The position numbers were made by a program, and so were the translations under genes. From Anaspis maculata (Eukaryota > Arthropoda > Insecta > Coleoptera > Scraptiidae): a stretch of DNA of 64,000 bases. How positions within the stretch are numbered: position 1 is the stretch's first letter; the number at the start of each line of letters is the position of its first letter. Positions 10,948-22,618 of the stretch are shown here, piece by piece. The DNA lies in NCBI GenBank assembly GCA_949128115.1, contig OX421967.1, positions 10,282,070-10,346,069 of the forward strand, written 5' to 3'. Under the pieces are notes generated by a model. It ran no database searches. It was not told where the DNA came from and saw nothing but the letters and a program-made list of their open reading frames with translations.

Positions 10948-12369
10948 ATGTCCGGGTGCAGTAAATGCCATAGAATGTTCCAATGGCCTTTCCAACTTGA
11001 ACACCACATGGAAAGGGACCATACAAACATTGCCAATCACGATTGCAAGTTGTTCCGTGAACTGGAGCGATATGAGTGCGACAAAGATGAGTGCAATTTC
11101 ATCAGTGACTACAAACTCGGTGCATGCCAACACCGGAACATTTTGTCGGAAAACTGGAGAGAACACAGATGCGAACGCTGCAGCTTTGCAACGTTGTCTG
11201 CCTTGTTATTGGCCAGCCATTACGAACAGTGCACCAGTAAGCTCAACTTACAGCGTAACGGAGCGAATCCGAACAGATTTTTGTGCCGTAAGTGCCCGTT
11301 TCAAACTAAACGCAAGCTCAGCCTGAAGATTCATCTGATGAATCACGTCGCCGCCAAGGACGTAAAAACCTGGTTCGATTGCACAGAGTGTTCGTACCGC
11401 ACAATTGACAAGTCCAACTTGATCAAGCACAGACTGGTGCACGTGCCTTTCGATCAAATCAGATGGTTCTCGTGCATTGAGTGTTCGTACCGCGCCAAGC
11501 GTCAAAAGGACTTGATGCGTCATAACTCCATGGTTCACGTGGATCCGTCCGAAGTCAAATGGTTCAATTGCACTCAGTGTCCACACAGAACGAAATGGAA
11601 GTACGCTCTGACTGCGCACCTCAGGGAGCATGATAAGACAACGCAGAAGGCTCCAAGATTGTTAATTGATCCCCGCCATTGGCACAATTGTTCGCAATGT
11701 GCGTTTCGAACGCTCAGAAAAGACCAGTTGCTCAAGCACGTCGCGAATCACGACAGACTGTTCAAATGTTCAACTTGCGGCTTCACGACCAAAGACCGAC
11801 ACTACTTGAAGAGGCACTGCTTGATTAGGCACACGACCAAAGCGTATCGGTTCAGTTGCACCAGGTGCGCGTTCAAGACCGTCTACAAGGGCTCAATGAA
11901 GAACCACTTGCTCAGGCACAGGAGCGACGACGAGGTCCGCAAGTGGTTTTACTGCGCGCATTGTTCGTACAAGGCCAGGTTCAAGGTTTTGCTGGTCAGT
12001 CACTTGAAGAGTCACGAGGGCAAGTCGAAGGTCCTGTGGCTGCGGGAAGAAATGGACGCGGCGAGCTGGCTGCGCAAGAGGCTCGAGTTTGGCTGCAAGA
12101 AGTGCTGGTATCGCACCAAATTCAGGGTTTACTTGAAAGCTCACATGCAGAGGCACGAGAGGGAACCGTGGCGGGTATGCGCGAAGTGTTCGTACAGGAC
12201 CAAGAACGAAAAGGTGATCAGATGGCACCGGATAAGGCACGTTTCGAACGTCAACATGGCGAGACAGGTGAAGAAAGCGAAGCAGGAGCTGGTGTTGAAC
12301 CAGAACATGGTGAAGCATGTCGCGTCAATTCTTCGGAATGTTCTTCACCTGACGAAACAAGAGGTCTGA
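10948..12369 (+). CDS. C2H2 zinc-finger array protein 1 (473 aa)
   Basis: The protein is almost entirely C2H2 fingers. Finger 1 (residues 4-25, containing FQWPFQLEHH) is followed by two degenerate fingers and then about ten good ones of form C-x2-C-[SAP][YFH]-[RK]-[TA]-K-x(4)-L-x2-H-x(3-4)-H, at about 30-residue spacing. The linkers are not the usual TGEKP; most end in K/R-WF just before the first cysteine. No KRAB, BTB, ZAD or SCAN domain is present. The coding region is one exon and the start is the first ATG after a likely splice acceptor. Several fingers keep the spacing needed for DNA binding, so a nuclear nucleic-acid-binding role is inferred; the target is unknown. The last 40 residues are basic and finger-free. 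It is clearly paralogous to the protein at 61610-63316. Confidence 0.85.
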   Translation: MSGCSKCHRMFQWPFQLEHHMERDHTNIANHDCKLFRELERYECDKDECNFISDYKLGACQHRNILSENWREHRCERCSFATLSALLLASHYEQCTSKLNLQRNGANPNRFLCRKCPFQTKRKLSLKIHLMNHVAAKDVKTWFDCTECSYRTIDKSNLIKHRLVHVPFDQIRWFSCIECSYRAKRQKDLMRHNSMVHVDPSEVKWFNCTQCPHRTKWKYALTAHLREHDKTTQKAPRLLIDPRHWHNCSQCAFRTLRKDQLLKHVANHDRLFKCSTCGFTTKDRHYLKRHCLIRHTTKAYRFSCTRCAFKTVYKGSMKNHLLRHRSDDEVRKWFYCAHCSYKARFKVLLVSHLKSHEGKSKVLWLREEMDAASWLRKRLEFGCKKCWYRTKFRVYLKAHMQRHEREPWRVCAKCSYRTKNEKVIRWHRIRHVSNVNMARQVKKAKQELVLNQNMVKHVASILRNVLHLTKQEV

Positions 12370-13277
12370 CGGTTCCTTCGTCTCTATCCCAAATTCATGT
12401 ATTTGGCAACTTGGGTGGATGTCATTTAACTTGAATGGGGTATAATCCGCTTTTTTTTAATGCGTAATTTGGAGCTGAGCACTCCCTGATAATTATGTGG
12501 TAGTTTATTTCATTTTGATCTCAGGGTCCATGACACTTGAGGGACACGCGCAAATCGAAACGAAAAAATAGGCAAATCACTCAGAATGGCGTGTGGAATG
12601 ATAATCTGAAATAAAATTTACAGATTATCCAGAACTTTTTGCTAAAAAAAATGGTAATTTTTGATGACCACTACTTCTCGACTTCAGCCACCAACTTTTC
12701 ACGGTAGGTAGACACCACCACAACATCACGTTCGTCGATCGTAGTTTCCTGGGGAAACCACTATTTCCACTGTAAAATGCCCCTTCTTTCCATTACTTGT
12801 CCTACGACGTAAGTACATGCAAGAAGGAAGCGTCCTATATAGCTGTTTAAGTGGTTGCCTAACTTTTAGAAAATGCTAGTCGAGAAGTAGTCGTCGTCAA
12901 CAATTACCAAAAAAATAAAGAAGGAACAACGTCTTCAAAGAAAACAGTTCGTTTCTGGATGTTGTTGTATTGTTGGTTGCCTACATCACTTAAGGACGAC
13001 ATTTCCTAGTGTTTTTTCTTCAAACGTGAGTTTCATGAGAACCAGTGGAGTTAGAGACTTAAAAAAAAGAAGAGTAATCTAAAATCTAGAATGAAAATTA
13101 ATAAGTACCGTATGTTCGTTAAAATCATGAATTAGGGCAGGCTGTGAACTTCGAAACGTATGTCGTATGTCCAAAATGTATTCCATGACGACGGATCATC
13201 ATGTTGACATCAAATTTGAGTGATTATTGATGAATTCACGACATACGTTTTTACTTCCATAGCCGGCCCTAATACAT
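12370..13277. other. 3' flank of zinc-finger gene 1, with inverted repeats
   Basis: A candidate poly(A) signal AATAAA lies near 12611. At about 12645-12920 an imperfect inverted repeat pairs aatggtaatttttgatga and acttctcgac with their mirror gtcgagaagt and gacg...caacaattacc, suggesting a 270-bp MITE-like unit. The phrase ggtccatgacacttgaggg near 12517 recurs inverted near 18055. No further gene seen. Confidence 0.45.
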
Positions 13278-14504
13278 AGTGGAGCGGTTGAAGCTCGCTA
13301 ACGCGTCTCCTTAACGAGTTATTTTTTTTAGAGTATAACACTCTAGAACCATCACCATTCGATTGAGAAAACATCAGGCTTCATAATATATAAATTTCAG
13401 CAAAATCGCGAGGTACCGACATCGAGTTTTTTGCCATCAAACCTCGAGAAGGCCCGATTTTTCAAGGGATTTCATCACTTACAAGAACTAAATTTTCTCG
13501 AAAAATATACGGTCTTGATGGCAGGTTCTGACGTCAATTTATAGAGAATTTCTTGGGCAACATTTTAATGTACGTCACTCTCACTCTGTTTCTCTGATTA
13601 ACCCGGAAAACAAAAAAATGTGCAGAAAACAGCGACGAAATTTGTCAGTGTCCGCGTTCCCTTTACGATAACTTTCGAATTCACGATATCAAATTGAAAT
13701 TTTTTTACACAGAAATGTTCCTCAATTTATTCTGAAAATATAATCCCGCATAACATATAGTCGCGTTTCAAAAATAAAGGCGTCAGAAGCAAAAACATCG
13801 GAGCGCGCGCTCCCGTCAAACTGTCAGCCGCCCAGTATTTGGAACATGGGCTATGAGGTGTAAAAATTTTTCTCGACGTTATTTCAGATGATTGAGTGAT
13901 GAAACTTTATATAATGGTTTTATAGATAATTACCTCTTCCCTTGCAAATTATTGGGACCATACCATCCTGCAGAGCCCCTACAAGGTCGCTGCAAGGGCT
14001 TCTTTGGTTTAAAAAATTACCGCTAAACTACTGCAGAACAGATATTTTTGTTTTTTTTTTCTCTTCATTTTTTTTTATACGTCACTTCTTATTCAGAACT
14101 GTATGATCTAAAATATGTGATGCCAAATGGTAATCAGACTCCAATACCAAAGCAGTATTGAAGGAAATACCTACCTTACACTTCTGCGTGATTATCTAAA
14201 TAGATACCTATATATCGAAGTTCTATAAATTCAGCGGTGCAGCCAAGTGGTGGGCTACGGGACTATAGCCTCTCCCCAGATTACCAATTCTTCGCCCTTT
14301 TTCAGAGAATTTCAGTCCTTTCTCGAGTTTCGAAGGGACATTTCGTTCCCAGTTATTGGCTCAGCCTCCCACGACAAAATCCTGTCTGCGCCACTGAGTA
14401 TCTGAAGTCAGGTTTCTATGTTTTGTATATTTATCGCAATGTCTGCATGAGGCACAATGGTTCTTGATCAATTTTAATGGGAAATAAGTGGAAAATTAAA
14501 TCCA

Positions 14505-14810
14505 TCAAACGAATGAAATGTCCTCATCGTCATCGGCATCATTATCGCCATCGTTCTCATTTTGAATTATTATTATTTTTGATTGGTTTTCGCAACCTTT
14601 GAACTTGCAAGCCTCAGTGCATTTTAAATGTTCCTTCAGGCACTGGCATTTCAATGTTGAGCCGTTTTTGTCTTTGCAGAGAATGTCCAACATCTCCCGT
14701 TCTTCATTTGGGATGAGAGGCCTTAGCGAGATAGTTGGTGAAATATAATTTTTTTGATGTATTTTCCCAACCAAAACGAAAAATGTCCAATCCAGGCAAT
14801 GAGCCCACAT
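14505..14810 (-). pseudogene. Cys-rich C-terminal fragment of transposon-like protein (left arm)
   Basis: The minus-strand frame ends in a cysteine pattern C-x-C-x(6)-KCTEAC-x3-GCEN followed by an acidic tail (DGDNDADDDED). This matches the C-terminal CxC-type tail of an invertebrate hypothetical family whose upstream part carries a GCDT motif. The copy lacks everything upstream and is the inverted, diverged counterpart of 15271-15564. Confidence 0.5.
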
Positions 14811-14893
14811 TGCTGTTTCACCTTATGTGACATACGCCCTCACAGATCATAATAGAAATTTTTATTGTAGAAAAGAAATATGATTATAATAAT

Positions 14894-15564
14894 TTGACAG
14901 GATGCGACACTACGAATGGCTTTTTCAAAATTGGAAAGAAAACGGCATTCGATCTTGCTAGTACGAGACTAAATGATGCTGAATCGCTAGCGCATTTTGC
15001 TGAAAATGTACATGATGTTTCTGGCAATACTGAAATCTCGAGACGATTCATCAAGATTTTGTTCAGATGAAAAAATGACATCAAAACACTTGACGATTTG
15101 CGACGTCACCTCACCCTTGACAAGCTCAAGCCGTCTTCCGAAATTCCTCCAACGGAGGACGCATTTCGGCAGCACGTCTTAAGGTAGCCATTTACTTGCC
15201 TGTATCAAAAATTTCTTTTCAGATGTATGTTGCAGTGTCACATATGGCGAAACAGTAATGTGGACATGAATTGGACATTTTTCGTTTCGGTTGGGAAAAT
15301 ACGAGGGAAAATACATCAAATTATATTTCACAAACTATCTCCGTACAGCCTCTCATCCCAAATGAAGTTCGGGAGATGTTGGACATTTTCTGCAAAGACA
15401 AAAACTGCTCAACATCAAAATGCCAGTGCCTGAAGGAACATTTAAAATGCACTGAGGCTTGCAAATGGAAAGGTTGCGAAAACCAATCAAAAATAATAAT
15501 AATTCAAAATAAGAACGATGGCGATAATGATGCCGATGACGATGAGGACATTTCATTCGTTTGA
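14894..15564 (+). pseudogene. Degenerate transposon-associated GCDT/CxC protein fragment
   Basis: From 14894 the plus strand reads LTGCDTTNGFFKIGKKTAF, then a conserved-looking helical region, an in-frame stop TGA at 15068-15070, and the continuation KNDIKTLDDLRR...PPTEDAFRQHVLR. A short intron-like gap (gtagcc...tttcag, about 15184-15221) and a frameshift then lead into the Cys-rich tail ending at 15564 (CQCLKEHLKCTEACKWKGCEN). The order of motifs (GCDT, PPT...H, CxC tail) matches uncharacterised proteins common in invertebrate genomes and often linked to mobile DNA; that comparison is from memory. The stop and frameshift mean this copy is dead. Confidence 0.5.
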
Positions 15565-16791
15565 TGGATTTAATTTTCCACTTATTTCCCATTAAAATTG
15601 ATCAAGAACCATTGTGCCTCATGCAGACATTGCGATAAATATACAAAACATAGAAACCTGACTTCAGATACTCAGTGGCGCAGACAGGATTTTGTCGTGG
15701 GAGGCTGAGCCAATAACTGGGAACGAAATGTCCCTTCGAAACTCGAGAAAGGACTGAAATTCTCTGAAAAAGGGCGAAGAATTGGTAATCTGGGGAGAGG
15801 CTATAGTCCCGTAGCCCACCACTTGGCTGCACCGCTGAATTTATAGAACTTCGATATATAGGTATCTATTTAGATAATCACGCAGAAGTGTAAGGTAGGT
15901 ATTTCCTTCAATACTGCTTTGGTATTGGAGTCTGATTACCATTTGGCATCACATATTTTAGATCATACAGTTCTGAATAAGAAGTGACGTATAAAAAAAA
16001 ATGAAGAGAAAAAAAAAACAAAAATATCTGTTCTGCAGTAGTTTAGCGGTAATTTTTTAAACCAAAGAAGCCCTTGCAGCGACCTTGTAGGGGCTCTGCA
16101 GGATGGTATGGTCCCAATAATTTGCAAGGGAAGAGGTAATTATCTATAAAACCATTATATAAAGTTTCATCACTCAATCATCTGAAATAACGTCGAGAAA
16201 AATTTTTACACCTCATAGCCCATGTTCCAAATACTGGGCGGCTGACAGTTTGACGGGAGCGCGCGCTCCGATGTTTTTGCTTCTGACGCCTTTATTTTTG
16301 AAACGCGACTATATGTTATGCGGGATTATATTTTCAGAATAAATTGAGGAACATTTCTGTGTAAAAAAATTTCAATTTGATATCGTGAATTCGAAAGTTA
16401 TCGTAAAGGGAACGCGGACACTGACAAATTTCGTCGCTGTTTTCTGCACATTTTTTTGTTTTCCGGGTTAATCAGAGAAACAGAGTGAGAGTGACGTACA
16501 TTAAAATGTTGCCCAAGAAATTCTCTATAAATTGACGTCAGAACCTGCCATCAAGACCGTATATTTTTCGAGAAAATTTAGTTCTTGTAAGTGATGAAAT
16601 CCCTTGAAAAATCGGGCCTTCTCGAGGTTTGATGGCAAAAAACTCGATGTCGGTACCTCGCGATTTTGCTGAAATTTATATATTATGAAGCCTGATGTTT
16701 TCTCAATCGAATGGTGATGGTTCCAGAGTGTTATACTCTAAAAAAAATAACTCGTTAAGGAGACGCGTTAGCGAGCTTCAACCGCTCCACT

Positions 16792-18289
16792 TACACTATT
16801 TTCCTACTACAGTGCGCTTGCGTTCGGTTGTCAAATGAGTAAGATTCCCGGCGCGTAATTGAATATTCGAACAGGTTGGTACAAATTCGACTAGAACATT
16901 CGCGAAAGTGATTGATAGCGATGTTGGGTACAAAACTTTTTCATGTATTTGATAGATTCACCCACCCATTAGCCCACCATTATATTACTATTCACATTCG
17001 ATATAATTTCAAAACGTAAAAACATTTTGCAAATGACTTCCTCTGCGATATGATATGAACACTTACAACACTCTTGAGATGTAAATGGAAGGATTGCACT
17101 ACCCTGGGTACATTTTGGTTGTCTCTCACGGTAACTGCCAATTACCTACCTAGCAAAATGCCAATATGTGCCGCCCCTAAAAAGTACAAAATGTTGCCAA
17201 TATTTTCTATTACGAGCTCCAACTTTGATTACTGTTTGACTCCCACGTAAATATTGATACGAACATTTGGAACAGTAGATGTGTTGACAATTTGTTTTCC
17301 AGTTGGGCTTGTTAGGACGATTAGAGCATGGAATTACCATATAAGGTCCTTCTGCAGTGCAGGATTAATAAGGCAGCTGCTTTTCTAAGCAAATCGCGTT
17401 CTGAAATGACATAACCTCAAAAATATGTGTCAAAACACAGCTGAAATTTCTGTTGATTCGCCGTTAACTGTCGTCTGTCTGAATTTGTACCACCCTGCTG
17501 ACGCTTGCGCTAAGATGGCTTTAAAACGAAAAGGATGTATTCATAATTTTAACAAACATACGGTATTTAAAAATTCCAAAATTAAAAAAACTCGATTTTT
17601 GTTTCAAAATTTTTATATTTTTTCCTAGATTTAAAAAAAAAAGTTCCTCATTCTCTTGCCAGCCCAGATTTGAATCACTCATTTTTTTTGTTACATTTTT
17701 AGCTGCTCAGATTTGGCAGAAACTCACGCCACAAGAATCTATCTGTTTCTCTTTCGCTCTGCAGCTAATCCGCAGTCTGTTTCAGCCATTTTTTATGCTA
17801 GGAAATGCCTCCTTAAGTTGAAAATTAGAGAAGGTACGGGGTACAGTGACTCGTGACTTACAACAAAACAATGTTGCGCAATGCTGTGCGTAGACCAGAG
17901 ATGGGCACCGCAAAGAATAGCAGTACGACGTAAAAAATTCAACTGCAAAGAAACCATAAGTGTGATCGTGTTTTTCCCCTCGGTCAGAACTAATCATCGG
18001 GAGTAGAAGGCAACACAGTTTAATTCGTGGTTCTAAAAAAAATTTACAATGTGTCCCTCAAGTGTCATGGACCCGATCTGCATAATAAGGTAGGGGGAAA
18101 ATCGCGAAAAAAGACGCGGGGAAGGTCTCAGTGACGTCATCACATGATACCCCATTTGGCAGCATCGCGCTCAGGGTGCGATGGTAACGAATAATTATTC
18201 AAATTTCTGTCTGAAACTTTGTAACGCATCAAATCAAGTCGTTAGACGTCAAACTGGAAATTGATTTGATAGAAGGGGATAAAATAATG
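16792..18289. other. Intergenic DNA, no convincing gene
   Basis: A minus-strand ORF at 17146-17340 contains HIYCSKCSYQY, reminiscent of the C-x2-C-SY half of the fingers in the two zinc-finger genes. It lacks the histidine half, so it may be a decayed finger fragment or chance. Nothing else was supported. Confidence 0.35.
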
Positions 18290-19470
18290 GTGGATTTATG
18301 CATGGAAATTCACAATTCAAGATTTAATTTGAGATTTATGGTACTCAAATCAAATGCCGGAGTTGTATTTATGCAGCTTGATCCAAGATTTTGTATTCCT
18401 TAAATGGGACTGGAAAATTATGCCAAATCAGTGGTGTGTGTCACTAAAATAAAATCAGAAATCCCTAGATTATGACGGTTTGGGAACCAATGCTTGTCAA
18501 ATAGGGAATCGTCACTCACGTTATCAAGATGGCGGCCTATGGCGCGAAATAAAGTACCCTGACAACCGCCTGCTTGCAGACACTTGCTCATGCTTTTATC
18601 TCTATACACCTGGAAAATTATTAAAGATTTCTCCATAACAAGACGTAGAATAATTATTTTAGGTGAACGTGTTGTGTGCGTTCGAGGCACGGTTTAGTAC
18701 GCGCACGTCTCACCAGGTGGCCCTTGTGTCGACGAAAACTGTCACTTACTGTCGACTGAAAACTGATTTTTATACTTGGAAGGACTTCAGAACACAGGTA
18801 AACTTTTTACGTTAGACACTGGGCGCGGGAAGCTACAAAATGACTGAATAAATGGTTGACGGTTTGGTTGACAGCAGCGGAAAGTGACAGTTTTTTCGAC
18901 ACAAGGGCCACCTAGTGAGACGTGCGCGAACTGAACCGTGCCTCAAACGCGCACAACACGTCCACATAAATAATCATTCTACGTCTTGTTATGGAGAAAT
19001 CTCAATCTTCTCCTATAATTCAATAATCTTCAATAATTTTTCAGGTATATACGGATAAAACACGAGCAAGCGTCTGCAAGCATACGTTTCCGGCAAAATT
19101 CTGGCGTAGAATTTAAATGAAAGCATTTCGCATTAGCATTGAGTCATATGGGGAAAGTGGCGGTTGTCAGGGTACTCTATTTCGCGCCATCTCCCTCCTA
19201 GGTCACCACCTCGTGACGACATGACGTCATGTAATGATACCCTATTGTAATGCTGAAACAGAAAATGTCATACAGTGCGCAAGCGCCATTTAATTTCCAA
19301 ATCCGAAATTGAAAGTAAACCTTGAACCAACTTGTAAAATTATAAATCAACTGTTGAATTTCAAGTTTTATGTATAAATGGCCACATGAAAAACCAATGG
19401 GTGAACACTTGAATCTTAAATCTCAAATTAAATCCTAAATTTTGAATTTCCATTCATGAATCTACCATAA
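18290..19470. repeat. 1.2-kb interrupted palindrome
   Basis: Three pairs of inverted segments are nested about a centre near 18860: 18290-18340 with 19415-19470 (atttgagattta / taaatctcaaat), 18528-18571 with 19159-19192 (accctgacaaccgcc / ggcggttgtcagggt), and 18600-18740 with 18885-19015 (gcacggttt...acgtctcacc / mirrored). Right-arm insertions shift the midpoints slightly. It has no coding capacity beyond a 90-codon frame generated by the repeat. Confidence 0.8.
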
Positions 19471-20454
19471 GTGACTCGACGATTATTATTTGCTTTGGAC
19501 AACGGTTTTGAGGAAAGGAACTCGAGCAATTTGTCCGATTATTATGGATACGCTTTATTGCCGTCCATCAGTTTAAAATATTGCCAGTTTTCACAGTAAA
19601 TTTCTAGCTGACGACAAGAGTTTGTTTTATCAAATTTAGTTCTCTTTGTATTTACGTAGGTACCGTCAGGAGTACAATATTGGGGCGTTTGCGTGCACAC
19701 GTCCGTACGACGTAACGTAACTTTCAACGTGAAAATAGACCATTTTGTTATTTGGAATTCCTTAGTTACAGAGGAATTTTTACGTTCTACGTTGCGTTGC
19801 GTCGTACTTTGCGTGAGATCGCAAACTCCCTATTGGCTGTTTGCCCTAACGTAAATGTTTTCAATTTTTTTAATTATTTTCAAAGGGAAGTCTCCAAGAC
19901 GGGGTATACTTTATACGTGAACACCCTGTACATCAAAATTGTTATCAATAAAACGGAACAAGATCTTTTTTCAATACGATTATTATAACCTGATAGAACA
20001 AAAAGCATTATTGCTGGCGTCATGGTAAATGTACTTCGTCAGAGCTCCTTCATGGCTGTGTCACTTTTTTTTTGTAGTTTAAAAAAAATGGATGTATGTA
20101 ATAAACTTCAATATAAACTCTTTACTTGAAATATATCTTCGTACCTACGTACTTTATGTGTTTTTGGTGATTATAATTGTTAGGTATGTATTATTGTTGT
20201 ACATTATACATATTATTATATAGAGTATCCCAGATTAAAGTAACTAATGTTCGAGAATGCGCGTGGGCTAGGTTTGTGGCGCCCTCCTTCAATCATTAAG
20301 TGATTTTCTCACTCCATCTTTTTTCGCACTTTTTTTTCACCCGTGATTAACTAGGTGATTTGCTTACATTTCTTAAGTATAGATAAAGCCTCTGATGAAG
20401 CAGAAGGAAGCTTCCTACTTGGTTGTCTATTATAAGAGTTCCCAAAAGAATTAT

Positions 20455-22149
20455 TTATTGTTGACTTGACGCAGCACTGCAAACGCTGACCAAGATGCTC
20501 TCAATATCTGGAAAATGCTGATCGTGAACACATTGCCATAAATTGTCAAACTTCAAACAAATCAGGTAGTTAGATATAATTACCGACGTGAATGTGGCCA
20601 CCGATAAGACAAAAAAGTCAATGGCGTAGATCTGAATTGGTTTCTGAGTCCTCAGGATGAAGAAGTGCAGGTGTTTCTTGAACGTCGGAGAGCAGTCCGT
20701 CCACTGCGATTCATAAAGAGCGTTGGATATGTTTGTGCTCTGAAAAAGACATTTCGTCTCTGGCGATGTAATTAAAAATTTACATTGAGAAACAAAGAAA
20801 GATCCGAAGAGCAACAAGACATAGTAGGGTAGTACGCTGGAGAACAGAAGCACAATGACCGGGTGATACGTGTTTTGATTAGAATTTGACCGATTTGTTC
20901 GACAATTGACCGGTCAATTGACCAAATCTTATTTGACCGGTCAAAAATGCAACCAGGTACCTAATAGAATCACAGTAGAGCACATTTCACGATAATCGTT
21001 CACTCACCTTCAGAATGATTTCATTCCCGAACCAAGTGTAAATCAACAATTGCATCAGAATAGCAATCTGGTACAGAGCCACAACCAAGAATTCTGTACT
21101 AGTCGGGGAAAGCTGAAATTTTAGAATTTTGCGATGAATGTAGGCAGAATATCCTAATTTTCAGCTATTATCATCTTGTTTTTCAACTTTACCACTGATA
21201 ACTGGAAAAGCGTCATGCAAATGGAAATCAAACTGGCCGCAAACTGAATAAAAATGGCTATGTTGAACAACCCAGCAACACCTTCGGCAAACTTCAATAT
21301 CTTCTTGTGGTAAATCACGCAGTAAATCAAACTGTTTTCCATTTCCTTGAGAATTTCCAGATGCCTTTCATTTTCGCTGTATCCTCCATCAGTTCTCTGA
21401 GACACGTTAGAATTTTCGTCTACATACTTAGTTTTTCCTTCGGTTTTCCGGAGCTTTTCATCCACTCTGTAGCCGGTAAATTTGTACAAATTCTTGATGA
21501 TATCGGCCAAAATGTCACACTCCACGGCCACGTAGACCATAAACGAAGACGTCATCAGATCCAAGTTGGCATTCGTGAAACAGATGTAGAACAAACTGAC
21601 GGTTTGGTGGACGTAAGAAATTTCGTAAAAGATCGGTTTGGTCCAGTTCCACGGGTACCAAGCCAGATACGGCAGTTTCAACCCGGACTGTTTGTAGTGC
21701 AAAACTGGATTTATTATCCACAAAGCGTACAGAGACACCACCAAAATGCACAGCGTAAAGTACACCAAGACGTATATAAAAATTGTACTTTCCGCTTGCT
21801 TTGTTTGTTTAGCGTTCCTCGGTTGAAATTCGTCCTTTTCCAGTTGCTCGTTGAGCGAAAAAATCAAGGACCATTTCTTCACTATCAGCCGGGCTTTCAC
21901 GCTAGCCATCAGGCATATCAGCACCGTGTAAGCGCACGTCGCGAACAGTTCCAGCTGGTCGAAAATGAAGAACAAGTTTATGAACTGGCTCAGGTTGAAA
22001 AGGCCCATGAAAAAGACCGTGACAGTAATGTTGTAGTAAAAGTATGGCTTTGACGAGGAAAAGTTCTTATCGAACGTCCACAGGCCTATGACGCGCAAGA
22101 ATGCAATGTTGTATCGAAGTTGGCGCCGTATATTGGTAGTGGTAGGCAT
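20455..22149 (-). CDS. Odorant receptor, 7tm_6 family
   Basis: The gene reads from an ATG at 22149 on the minus strand. Exon 1 (22149-21193, phase 0, 319 residues) holds the N-terminus and most membrane segments. Its typical insect-OR features include an aromatic WYPWNW segment before a long loop, and a charged loop around residues 225-265. Exon 2 (21112-21008, phase 0) gives LSPTSTEFLVVALYQ and ends NEIILK. Exon 3 (from 20739) gives the diagnostic run NALYESQWTDCSP, then FILRTQKPIQI and LSVATFTS, the conserved 7tm_6 C-terminus. A donor follows at 20583 (gtaatt), but the frame is also open to a stop at 20455, giving about 450 residues instead of roughly 410-420. A short last exon is more usual; one candidate acceptor lies near 20388. 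Insect ORs are ligand-gated channels acting with Orco in sensory-neuron membranes (family knowledge). The ligand is unknown. Confidence 0.85.
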
Positions 22150-22507
22150 GGTTTATATGGTGCGTGCGGGAAAATTGACGAGCAAAAGGAATTCAAAGGG
22201 TTTTATAACGCGTTCGGGAAAGCGGCATTAAAAATGCAGGGGTGTTTGAGAACAAGCTGAAAGCGGGTTTGTTACGGAAGGGGTGTAATTAGAACTTATT
22301 GCGAGGTGTTGAAGAGTTTGGTTTTATAGGCGTTTTAATCAAAAAGATCAAAGATTGAGTGCGAGAAATAATTAAGAAGATGAAATATCTAGCAGGACGG
22401 TTAGTTTTCACAATTTTTTTTTGTGTTCAAAAACACTAAACGAAAATTGATTCAATACACATTCTATGTATGGTTTCTTGATACATGGAGGAATAGATGA
22501 AATTATG

Positions 22508-22618
22508 ATTGAAAAATTAAAAACGGTCCTTTTAAGCATCATCAGGCGGATTATCCGGCGAAACCGGTCGCAATAAATTGAGTTAAGAGGAAAAAGGACC
22601 GTTTTTAATTTTTCGATC
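22508..22618. mobile_element. 111-bp hairpin MITE
   Basis: The left phrase attaaaaacggtcc is mirrored by ggaccgtttttaat, with about 30 paired bases per arm and a GC-richer loop. It lies about 360 bases upstream of the odorant-receptor start. No coding capacity. Confidence 0.75.

Larger units (their letters stand above)
13278..16791. repeat. 3.5-kb palindrome with near-identical outer arms
   Basis: The termini are agtggagcggttgaagc on the left and its exact complement ending ccgctccact on the right, centred near 15034. The outer 1.2 kb of each arm (about 13278-14500 and 15570-16791) are nearly identical: the 76-codon ORFs at 14237-14467 (+) and 15602-15832 (-) give the same peptide, and I saw one substitution near the tip. 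The inner part (about 14505-14840 versus 15229-15564) is clearly diverged and includes indels. About 390 bases in the middle are unique. No clear target duplication flanks it. The arms look like the 3' ends of two inverted copies of one element, or very long TIRs kept identical by conversion. Confidence 0.9.

Noticed and set aside
11893..12318. Long antisense ORF opposite zinc-finger gene 1 (141 aa)
   Set aside because: It is the complement of a repetitive C2H2 coding pattern. The peptide shows no domain, and the plus-strand frame is clearly real.
14237..14467. 76-codon ORF duplicated identically in both palindrome arms as a conserved gene
   Set aside because: The identity reflects recent arm homogenisation, not protein constraint; no domain or start context supports it.
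21307..22053. 248-aa plus-strand ORF opposite the odorant receptor
   Set aside because: The minus strand encodes a recognisable 7tm_6 receptor with matching splice sites; the plus peptide matches nothing.
22508..22618. microRNA precursor
   Set aside because: The hairpin is near-perfect and element-like, resembling many others in the window; without small-RNA reads a MITE is the simpler call.
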